Shown here in pieces: positions 1 to 7,727 of a stretch of DNA of 9,997 nucleotides. Position 1 is the stretch's first letter; every line of letters begins with the position of its first letter. Source of the stretch: Bacteroidota bacterium. GTDB lineage: Bacteria > Bacteroidota > Rhodothermia > Rhodothermales > UBA10348. The position numbers were made by a program, and so were the translations under genes. The stretch is from the NCBI GenBank assembly GCA_024640835.1, contig JAHEEH010000035.1:1-9997 (forward strand). The letters run 5' to 3'. The notes below the pieces were generated by a model that was not told the DNA's origin, did no database searches, and saw nothing but the letters and a program-made list of their open reading frames with translations.

Positions 1-954
1 GCTCAGGCTCTCCCAGCCGTTCGCGAACCGGTCCATGAACCACTGCGTCTCCTCCGGGAGGTCACCGTACCAGATCAGCATGTACTGGCTGAAGGCGATG
101 TAGGCCCAGAACACGACGAACCCGAACAAGAACTTGCCCAGGTCCTGGTAGTGTTCCGCCGACACGGCCTGCTGCAGCATGCCTCCTCGCTGGAATACCC
201 GGGCGACCACGATCATGAGCGCCATGATGGCCATGAACGACCCGCCGAAGAAGTAGACGCCGAAGATCGTCGAGAACCAGTGCGGATCCAGCGACATCAG
301 CAGGTCGTAGCTGGCGAAGGCCGTCGTGACCGCCGTCAGCGCCAGGCCCCAGGCCGACGTCCGGCGCATCTTCACGGTGTGCCGCGGATCGCCATCGACG
401 TCCTGACGGACCGACCACGTGTACAGGCGCCAGGCGATGATCGACCAGGCCAGGAAGTAGAACGCGATCCGCGCCAGGAAGAACGGCACGTTGAGGTACC
501 CCGCCTTGCCGGCGAGCACGGGATCGAACTCCGCGCTCGAAGGATCCACCAGCTCGTGATGGGTCCAGTGATACAGATCGTGCAGCCCGAAGAGCAGCGG
601 GATGCCGAGAACGGCGAGCAGGGGGAACGACCAGGCCAGCGCTTCCGGAATCCTGCGCACCACGACGCTCCACCGCGCCCGCGTCAGGTGCTGGATCATC
701 ACGAAGAACAGGGCGCCGAGGGTCAACGAAAGGCAGAACGACCAGGCGACCAGGTACGAGAAATAGAACTGGCGCGGCGATCCGACCCACCCGACGAGCG
801 TCACCACCAGGGCGGCCAGGCCGATGCCGGCCGGGACCATCCAGCCGAGCCCGCTCCACGCGTAGCGGAATGCACGCTGGGCACCGTCCCGCGTCGGACG
901 GACGGGGTCCAGAAGCCACATCAACGGGTTGCTCTTACGAACCGAATTCTCCAT
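1..954 (-). CDS. actF: Alternative Complex III subunit ActF (NrfD-like membrane subunit), C-terminus off the window
   Basis: Integral-membrane subunit of ACIII, homologous to ActC and often annotated as quinol:cytochrome c oxidoreductase quinone-binding subunit 2. Manual translation gives 318 residues starting MENSVRKSNPLMWLLDPVRP and still open at base 1; family members have roughly 400 or more, so the last part is missing. At least seven hydrophobic helices are visible: about residues 36-56, 62-87, 103-125, 155-178, 203-221, 229-254 and 274-296. The LMWLLDPVRPT leader, the H-D-L-Y-H-W-T-H segment near 125, and S-Y-D-L-L-M-S-L-D-P-H-W near 215 look typical of ActF. ATG at 954 lies 27 bp after the actE stop with no clear Shine-Dalgarno, which suggests translation coupled to actE. 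Family and position as last act gene both support the call; whether ActF itself handles quinone is unsettled for the family. Confidence 0.93.
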   Translation of the reverse strand, partial: MENSVRKSNPLMWLLDPVRPTRDGAQRAFRYAWSGLGWMVPAGIGLAALVVTLVGWVGSPRQFYFSYLVAWSFCLSLTLGALFFVMIQHLTRARWSVVVRRIPEALAWSFPLLAVLGIPLLFGLHDLYHWTHHELVDPSSAEFDPVLAGKAGYLNVPFFLARIAFYFLAWSIIAWRLYTWSVRQDVDGDPRHTVKMRRTSAWGLALTAVTTAFASYDLLMSLDPHWFSTIFGVYFFGGSFMAIMALMIVVARVFQRGGMLQQAVSAEHYQDLGKFLFGFVVFWAYIAFSQYMLIWYGDLPEETQWFMDRFANGWESLS

Positions 955-976
955 CGAACGTGTTCGGGGGCCTGGA

Positions 977-991
977 GACGCCTACGGCGTC
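977..991. repeat. Short inverted repeat spanning the actE stop codon
   Basis: GACGCC-TAC-GGCGTC: a perfect 6-bp stem with a 3-base loop. In the minus-strand mRNA the stem would enclose part of the actE TAG stop (984-982), about 23 bases before the actF ATG. No T-run follows, so termination is unlikely. It may influence translational coupling or mRNA processing between actE and actF, or be fortuitous. Confidence 0.4.
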
Positions 992-1644
992 GGGCCTCCC
1001 GTCGTTTGCATGGTGGAAAGGACTCCCGGGGGCACGTCCCCTTCGGCGGCCCACTGGCTGCGCTGCAGCGCCCGCACGTAGGCCACGATCGCCCATCGGT
1101 CCGCGACGGGCACCTGCTGGGCATAGCCCGGCATGGTCCGCACGCCGTGGGACAGCACGTCGAACAGGTACCCGTCCGGCTGTGCGCGCAGGGTCTCGGA
1201 GTGATACGTGGGCGCCGGGACGAACCCGTAGCCTCCGGTCATGATGATGCCCTGGCCATCGCCTGCGTCACCATGGCACATGGAGCAGAAAATCGTGAAG
1301 CGGTCGCGCCCACGCTCGAGCAGGTCGCGGGTCACGGGAACCGGGGCGCGATCCACGAAGGAACCGTCCGCCTCCCGGCCGGAATAGAAGCGCGTATCCT
1401 CCCGAAGAAATCCCCGGGCGACCGTTCCCGGAACGTGCGGCCTCATGGCCCGGCCGTCCGCGAAGAAGGCGAAGCGTTCCTGGGGATCGAGCCTCTCCTG
1501 CCGGTCCATGTTCGGATTGACGTGCACGGGAGGCTTGCGGGACAGGTTGCCACGGCAGCCCGTCACGAGGAGCACGGCCGCCAGCACCACCGCGCCCCGC
1601 ACGGCGCCGTGTACGAATCCGAGGATCTTGGGGCTATTCGTCAT
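982..1644 (-). CDS. actE: Alternative Complex III subunit ActE, monoheme cytochrome c lipoprotein
   Basis: Monoheme c-type cytochrome of ACIII on the periplasmic side, passing electrons from the complex toward its acceptor. With the ATG at 1644 the product has 220 residues: a hydrophobic signal ending in lipobox V-T-G-C (Cys30, predicted acylation site), a linker, then a class I cytochrome c domain with CSMCH at 120-124 and a likely axial Met171 in G-V-R-T-M-P-G-Y. One heme motif and a lipid anchor match known ActE proteins. The start overlaps the last 11 bases of actD. The same frame is open up to 1842, but those residues are Arg/Ser-rich and overlap actD deeply, so I reject that extension. 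An in-frame ATG at 1668 would add eight residues (MTEARRTA) and give a more basic n-region; it remains possible. The product after Cys30 is the same either way. Confidence 0.93.
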   Translation of the reverse strand: MTNSPKILGFVHGAVRGAVVLAAVLLVTGCRGNLSRKPPVHVNPNMDRQERLDPQERFAFFADGRAMRPHVPGTVARGFLREDTRFYSGREADGSFVDRAPVPVTRDLLERGRDRFTIFCSMCHGDAGDGQGIIMTGGYGFVPAPTYHSETLRAQPDGYLFDVLSHGVRTMPGYAQQVPVADRWAIVAYVRALQRSQWAAEGDVPPGVLSTMQTTGGPTP

Positions 1645-2254
1645 GGCCGTCCGTCGTGCCTCGGTCATGGAGAATCTCGACGTGGGTCGCTCCCAGGTCG
1701 CGAAGCAGCTGCTCCGTCTCCTCGAGTCCGAACCGTGGATCACTGGCGGCGACGTGCAGGAAGAATCCGTCATCCGTCGCCCGGGCGAACCGCTTCGAAT
1801 AAAAGAGGGGATTGTACGGCCTGGGCAGGCCGTTGAGCGCAAACATGGAAATCACCGCGGTCAGCGCGGCGAACAGGATGGTGAGCTCGAAAATGATCGG
1901 AATGGACGGTTCGACCGCGAAGAACGGCTTCCCGCTGATGTTGAGCGGGTAGTCCACGGATCCGGTCCACCACTGCAGCCATACGCCGAGCGTCAAGCCG
2001 GCCGCGCCCCCCAGGGCCGTGAACCAGCCCACGCGGGAATTGCCCAGGCCCATCGCCCGATCCATGCCGTGAATGGGGAAAGGGCTGTGCACGTCGAACC
2101 GGCGATAGCCCGCCTTCCGGACGGCCCCGGCCGCCTCGTAGAGGGCCCCGGGATTCCGGAACTCGGCCAGGAGCCCGTACAGATCGTCGTCCCGGCCATC
2201 GAAGATGCCCATGGACGCCTTGACGTCGCCGATGATTGCCTTGAGTGTGCTCAT
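1634..2254 (-). CDS. actD: Alternative Complex III subunit ActD (DUF3341 protein)
   Basis: Small membrane subunit of ACIII, 206 residues, a typical length for DUF3341. It has a soluble N-terminal part (I-F-D-G near 17-20, then a segment resembling an alpha/beta fold with F-D-V-H-S-P-F-P-I-H-G-M-D at 53-65), two transmembrane helices at about 76-96 and 116-140, and a C-terminal tail with Y-N-P-L-F and A-T-D-D-G-F-F-L, both familiar in this family. No cofactor-binding motif is present, consistent with a structural role; in solved ACIII structures the subunit packs beside the NrfD-like subunits. The start is well supported by GAGGAG four bases upstream of the ATG. It follows actC by 19 bp and overlaps actE by 11 bp, so translation of the three is probably coupled. 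Confidence 0.94.
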   Translation of the reverse strand: MSTLKAIIGDVKASMGIFDGRDDDLYGLLAEFRNPGALYEAAGAVRKAGYRRFDVHSPFPIHGMDRAMGLGNSRVGWFTALGGAAGLTLGVWLQWWTGSVDYPLNISGKPFFAVEPSIPIIFELTILFAALTAVISMFALNGLPRPYNPLFYSKRFARATDDGFFLHVAASDPRFGLEETEQLLRDLGATHVEILHDRGTTDGHDE

Positions 2255-2258
2255 GTCG

Positions 2259-2264
2259 CTCCTC
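2259..2264 (-). promoter_or_regulatory. Shine-Dalgarno of actD
   Basis: GAGGAG on the minus strand, separated by four bases (CGAC) from the actD ATG at 2254-2252 and lying inside the 19-bp actC-actD gap. It is the clearest ribosome binding site among the act genes and fixes the actD start. It also shows that the organism uses Shine-Dalgarno initiation, against which the bare starts of actC and actF stand out. Confidence 0.7.
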
Positions 2265-2273
2265 GGCTGAAGG

Positions 2274-3725
<1,452 letters not shown>

Positions 3726-3770
3726 GGGGCGTCGGGAATGGTCGGGGATTCGATGGCTCTGCCGGCCGGA

Positions 3771-6700
3771 TCAGGCTTGGTGCTCCAGGCGCGGGTTGGG
3801 GTTGCGGATGCGGCCCAGGTAGCTGGTCCGCGGCTTCACGGAAAGCTCCGCCAGCAGCTCGTACCGGCGCGGGTTGCGCCGGCCGGCCGCGACGCGGCTC
3901 TCCGGATCGGCGAGGTCTCCAAATACGATCGCACCCGCCGGGCAGGCCTGCTGGCAGGCGGTCACGACCTCGCCGTCGCGAATGGGGCGATTCTCGAGAT
4001 TCGAGCGACGGTTGGCCTCGCGCACGCGCTGGATGCAGTACGAGCACTTCTCCATGACTCCGCGCGAGCGCACCGTCACGTTGGGATTGCTCGCCATGTG
4101 CAGCGACTCCGGCAGCGTCCCGGTCCAGTTGTAGTAGTTGAACCGGCGCACCTTGTACGGGCAGTTGTTCGCGCAGTAGCGCGTGCCGATGCACCGGTTG
4201 TAGATCATCTGGTTGGTGCCGTCGGGCGAGTGGACCGTCGCGGCGACCGGACAGACCGACTCGCAGGGTGCGTTCTCGCAGTGCATGCACGGCACCGGCT
4301 GCACGACCATCTCGGGGGAGCCCTCGGCCCCGTCACCCACGAAATAGCGGTCCAGGCGGATCCAGTGCATCTCGCGTCCGCGGCTCACCTGGTCCTTGCC
4401 CACCACCTGGATGTTGTTCTCGGCCTGGCATGCCACGAGACAGGCGTTGCACCCCGTACACGCGTTCAGGTCGATGACCATTCCCCACTGGTAGGGCGAG
4501 TACGGATTGTCCTTCGTGGCGGGCTGGTCCGCCGGATGGGCGTTCTGCCAGAGAGCGGGGTAGTCCGCCCAGTCCTCCCGGATCGGTTCAGGCTCGGAAT
4601 CGGACACGAAGCCCGGGTTCGCGCGGTACTCCTCCAGGGTAGCCTGGCGGTACAGTCCGCGGTTCATGGCCTCGGCGCTGTCTTCCGGAAGCGCGCCGTG
4701 GTCCTGCGTGGAAGCCACGAGATAGTCGCCGCCCGAGCGCGTGATCGATACCGACTCGCTCACCACGGTGGCCATCGAGCGGGGACGGATGGGCGCCACG
4801 GAAACGCCGATGCCCGTCGCCACCGCCCCTTGCCCGTAGACGTCGGTCCGGTGGTCCAGATCGAAGAGGTTCCCTCCACGCCGGGCGCGTCGCGAGGTGA
4901 TCTCCCGGCCATAGCCGAGCGTCACGTGCACGGAATCGTCGGCGAGCCCGGGCAGAATCCAGACCGGCAGGTCGACCGATCCGTCCGGCGTCGCGATCTG
5001 CACACGGTCCGCATGATGCTTGCCGTTCACCAGTTCGACCCGCACGTCCAGCGACCGGGCAGTGGCCGGACTCATGAGTGCGACGTTGTCCCAGACGACC
5101 TTCGAGACGGCATCGGGCAGTTCCTGGAGCCAGGCGTTGTTGGCGAACGAACCGTCGAACAGCCTGGAATCGGCATGGAACACGACCTCGAGCCCCGGCG
5201 TGGCGGCGGCTGCAGGCGCCCCGCCTTCCGCCAGCGCCTCGAGCGCGGACTGCAGCGGATCGACCGTCTCCGTACCCGGGGCGACCGCGGGGTGTGCGGT
5301 GCCGGGCAGGAATCCGTCGTGGATCACCCTCCTCCACGACGTCTCGAAATCCGGACCGATCAACGGTCCCCAGGTCCGCCGGACCAGATCGTAACCGCTC
5401 CGATCGATACCCGATGCGAGGAGCCCGAGGATCTCGATGGCGGAGTGGGCCGCCTCGTAGAGCGGTGCGATGAGCGGCTGAACGACCGACATGGTTCCGC
5501 CGTACGCGCGTCCGTCGCTCCACGCCTCCAGGTAATGCGTGAGCGGCACATGCCAGCGAGCCGCGACCGCGGTCTCGTCCAGGTGGAGGCCCGCATGCAC
5601 GGTGTCGGGGACCCGGGCCATCGCCTCCCTGAAGCCGTACGAGGACGGCAGGTCGTACACGGGGTTGACATCGACGAGAAGCAGCGTGTCCACTTCGCCC
5701 CGGAGCATGTCGGCGATCAGCGTCTCGAGCTCGGCGGCCTGGTCCAACCGGAATTCGGCGACCCCCGTGTCGAGCACGTCGACCGTGGTGCCTGTCGCCC
5801 CCAGCGCCAGGTTCATCGCGAACGCGAGCTGCTGCGCCGCCAGGTCGTCACCGGCGACGACCAGGCCGCGCGGTCCGGCTTGCGCCAGGTCATCCGCTAC
5901 CGCGACCACCCAGGGATGGTCCGTCCAGGCGCTCGCGGCTCCGCCGGCGCCCACGCCGAGGCGGCGGGCGATCGCCGCGGCAAAGGCCGGAAGATCGGAA
6001 CGGCGCACCGCGAGGCGGTGGTCCGCTGCTCCGCCGGTCACCGTGTACACGCTTTCGGCCACGTACAGGCGGCTCATCTCGCCGGTCTCGTCCACCGCTC
6101 TCGACCGGGCAAACCCACGCGTGTTGTGCAGGTGATCGGGGTCCGTGGAGTCCAGGAAGTCGCCGTCCAGGCTCAGGATGACCCGGGCCCTGTCGAAATG
6201 GAAGCGGGGGCGCACGGCGTTTCGACGCCCCATCCCGTATGCGCGGCGCGCCTCGTCGGCGACGGCGTCGTACTCCACCCAGCGGAGACCGGGCCAGGCC
6301 GCCTCCAGCTCGCTCCGGAGCGCGAGACGGGTCATGGAGGAGGACGCGCGCACGAGCACGGCGAGCCTTCCGGTCGCCCTCTCGGCATGACGCTCCGCGG
6401 CGAAGCGGACGAACGCGTTCCAGTCCGACGCGACGCCGTCCAGCAGGACGTCCCGGGATCGGTCCGGATCGTACAGTGCGAGAAGCGAAGCCTGCTCGAA
6501 CACGCCGGTCGATCCGTTCGACTCGGGATGCTCCGGATTGCCCTCGATCTTCGTGGGACGCCCGTCGGTCGACTCGACCACCAGGGGACGGAGCGTGCCG
6601 CGGAATTCCATGCCCGTCGCGTACTGCATCGGCACACCCGGAATCATCTCCTCGGGCTTCTGCGCGAACGGCATGATCGCCTCGACCGGCTTGCGGCAGG

Positions 6701-6917
6701 CGGTCAGACCCGCAAGGGCCATCGAGGCCCCCATGATCTGCAGGAACTGTCGACGCGACGTCTCCGAGGGTGGGCCCTGGGCCTCGGGCAGCAGCTCGCT
6801 GCCGGTGAACGCCGAATAGGCCGGATCACCCTGCAGCTGCTGGACGCTTCGCCAGAACCGGGACCGCGGTGCAGCGTCCTCGGAAGGCATGGTGGGCAGT
6901 ACGGGAAGCTCGATCAT
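3771..6917 (-). CDS. actB: Alternative Complex III subunit ActB, fused molybdopterin-oxidoreductase-like and Fe-S protein
   Basis: Large periplasmic electron-transfer subunit of ACIII, 1048 residues, the fused form. Domains in order: a ~50-residue pre-extension (F-W-R-S-V near 21-25); a Tat motif SRRQFLQ at 54-60 with a hydrophobic stretch ending in lipobox L-T-A-C (Cys74), the long-leader 'Tat-variant' arrangement typical of ActB; a molybdopterin-oxidoreductase-like domain (~90-780) that in characterised ACIII binds no Mo cofactor; and a ferredoxin-like domain (~805-1005). The last has four cysteine groups: 820/823/826/830, 877/880/885/889, 909/915/919 and 958/961/988/992. The third reads C-I-G-T-R-Y-C, with Thr where a fourth cysteine would be, so three [4Fe-4S] clusters plus one [3Fe-4S] are expected, as in known ACIII. 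Start ATG at 6917 keeps the full extension; the ATG at 6890 lacks an RBS but is possible. Confidence 0.96.
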   Translation of the reverse strand: MIELPVLPTMPSEDAAPRSRFWRSVQQLQGDPAYSAFTGSELLPEAQGPPSETSRRQFLQIMGASMALAGLTACRKPVEAIMPFAQKPEEMIPGVPMQYATGMEFRGTLRPLVVESTDGRPTKIEGNPEHPESNGSTGVFEQASLLALYDPDRSRDVLLDGVASDWNAFVRFAAERHAERATGRLAVLVRASSSMTRLALRSELEAAWPGLRWVEYDAVADEARRAYGMGRRNAVRPRFHFDRARVILSLDGDFLDSTDPDHLHNTRGFARSRAVDETGEMSRLYVAESVYTVTGGAADHRLAVRRSDLPAFAAAIARRLGVGAGGAASAWTDHPWVVAVADDLAQAGPRGLVVAGDDLAAQQLAFAMNLALGATGTTVDVLDTGVAEFRLDQAAELETLIADMLRGEVDTLLLVDVNPVYDLPSSYGFREAMARVPDTVHAGLHLDETAVAARWHVPLTHYLEAWSDGRAYGGTMSVVQPLIAPLYEAAHSAIEILGLLASGIDRSGYDLVRRTWGPLIGPDFETSWRRVIHDGFLPGTAHPAVAPGTETVDPLQSALEALAEGGAPAAAATPGLEVVFHADSRLFDGSFANNAWLQELPDAVSKVVWDNVALMSPATARSLDVRVELVNGKHHADRVQIATPDGSVDLPVWILPGLADDSVHVTLGYGREITSRRARRGGNLFDLDHRTDVYGQGAVATGIGVSVAPIRPRSMATVVSESVSITRSGGDYLVASTQDHGALPEDSAEAMNRGLYRQATLEEYRANPGFVSDSEPEPIREDWADYPALWQNAHPADQPATKDNPYSPYQWGMVIDLNACTGCNACLVACQAENNIQVVGKDQVSRGREMHWIRLDRYFVGDGAEGSPEMVVQPVPCMHCENAPCESVCPVAATVHSPDGTNQMIYNRCIGTRYCANNCPYKVRRFNYYNWTGTLPESLHMASNPNVTVRSRGVMEKCSYCIQRVREANRRSNLENRPIRDGEVVTACQQACPAGAIVFGDLADPESRVAAGRRNPRRYELLAELSVKPRTSYLGRIRNPNPRLEHQA

Positions 6918-6943
6918 CTTCCGGTCGGTTTCGGGGGCGGGGA

Positions 6944-6959
6944 GGTCCGGGGGCGGACC
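6944..6959. repeat. Short inverted repeat in the actA-actB gap
   Basis: GGTCCG, four G, CGGACC: a perfect 6-bp stem with a 4-base loop, in the 70-bp space between the actA stop and actB start. In the minus-strand transcript it would fold as GGUCCG-CCCC-CGGACC. No T-run follows in the direction of transcription, so it is not a typical intrinsic terminator. It could be an mRNA stability or processing element, or chance in GC-rich DNA. Confidence 0.4.
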
Positions 6960-6987
6960 GTCATCCGCAGGGACGGGAATCCAATCC

Positions 6988-7635
6988 CTAGTAGTGGCAG
7001 GCGGAGCAATTGGTGGGCGGCTGGATATTCTCGGTGCGAATGCGCTCCAGGTTGCGCCGTACGAAATCGGCCGGCTGCACGAAGCCCATGGTGGTCACCT
7101 CCCTCGCGGGCCGCAGATACAGCTCCGGCTGGCGGTGGCACTCGAGGCACCATCCCATGGAGAGCGGCTCCGACAGGGCGACCACTTCCATCCGGTCCAC
7201 CCGGCCGTGGCAGGTCTCGCAGCCCACGCCGGCCGTGACGTGGACGTTGTGGGCGAAGTGCACGTACTCGGGCAACTGGTGGATCTTCACCCACGGTATG
7301 GAACCACCCGTGGCCCAGCTCTCACGGACCGGGAGCAGCTTGAGCGACTCCGTCCGGATCTGGCTGTGACAGTTCATGCACGTCTGCGTGGACGGCACGT
7401 TCGCGTGCGGAGCCGTCTCGACCCAGTTGTGGCAGTACTGGCATTTCACGCCGAGCTGCCCCGCGTGCAGGCGATGGCTGTAGGCGACGGGCTGCTCCGG
7501 AGCGTACCCGACGTCCGTGTATTCCGGCGAGAAATAGTACCAGACGAGAAGGATGGCGAAGATCCCGCCCCCCAGAACTCCGACGATCGAGATCGCCGGC
7601 AACCGGTTGGCACCCTTCGGGAATATCTGAGCCAT
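6988..7635 (-). CDS. actA: Alternative Complex III subunit ActA, membrane-anchored pentaheme cytochrome c
   Basis: First gene of the ACIII operon; multiheme cytochrome that takes electrons from the complex toward its acceptor. From the ATG at 7635 the product has 215 residues: a short cytoplasmic end (MAQIFPKGANRLP), one transmembrane anchor (~14-35), then a periplasmic domain with exactly five CXXCH heme motifs: CQYCH 65-69, CMNCH 86-90, CETCH 139-143, CLECH 163-167 and CSACH 210-214, the last one residue from the C-terminus. Five hemes is the known ActA count. Extra histidines (54, 57, 119, 126, 129, 132) are candidate distal ligands. The frame is open up to 7692 but the extra 19 residues look non-coding, whereas MAQIFP followed by the anchor looks like a true ActA start. 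No strong Shine-Dalgarno is seen. The gene lies 92 bp after the MATE stop on the same strand. Confidence 0.95.
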   Translation of the reverse strand: MAQIFPKGANRLPAISIVGVLGGGIFAILLVWYYFSPEYTDVGYAPEQPVAYSHRLHAGQLGVKCQYCHNWVETAPHANVPSTQTCMNCHSQIRTESLKLLPVRESWATGGSIPWVKIHQLPEYVHFAHNVHVTAGVGCETCHGRVDRMEVVALSEPLSMGWCLECHRQPELYLRPAREVTTMGFVQPADFVRRNLERIRTENIQPPTNCSACHY

Positions 7636-7727
7636 GGACGGGGGTAGAAAGGCCCGTGTGACCTGATGACAGAGTCTTAAAACATACGGCACGGCCCAGG
7701 GTCATGCACGCCCGGAGATCGGAATTT
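7636..7727 (-). promoter_or_regulatory. Probable actA promoter region between the MATE gene and actA
   Basis: A 92-bp non-coding gap. On the minus strand it contains an A/T island unusual for this GC-rich window, with TATGTTTTAAG read from 7686 downward; TATGTT is a plausible -10 and also resembles the Bacteroidota TAnnTTTG element in part. No convincing -35 is visible. An imperfect inverted repeat TGTGA-N5-TGACA sits at 7657-7671, just downstream of the expected transcription start. I see no hairpin with a T-run to end MATE transcription, so read-through from the MATE gene is also possible. Position supports promoter function; the elements themselves are weak. Confidence 0.35.

Noticed and set aside
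62..919. 285-codon minus-strand frame within actF
   Set aside because: It is in a different frame from actF and gives Arg/Pro/Gly-rich sequence, while the actF frame from 954 gives a multi-helix membrane protein with family motifs.
151..1836. 561-codon plus-strand open frame opposite actD, actE and actF
   Set aside because: It overlaps three well-supported act genes on the other strand and has only compositional low-complexity sequence.
1645..1842. N-terminal extension of ActE up to 1842
   Set aside because: The extra residues are Ser/Arg-rich, lie deep inside actD and would bury the lipoprotein signal peptide about 90 residues from the N-terminus. At most the ATG at 1668 is plausible.
4600..6650. 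ActB as an active molybdenum enzyme
   Set aside because: The domain is homologous to molybdopterin oxidoreductases, but characterised ActB proteins bind no Mo cofactor, and the neighbourhood has no cofactor-insertion genes.
7636..7692. N-terminal extension of ActA up to 7692
   Set aside because: The added MPYVLRLCHQVTRAFLPPS does not look like coding sequence of the family, and the ATG at 7635 gives the expected short cytoplasmic end before the membrane anchor.
7687..7727. Intrinsic terminator of the MATE gene near the TTTT run
   Set aside because: Only a 3-bp stem (GGC-CGT-GCC) can be drawn before the T-run, too weak for a convincing terminator.
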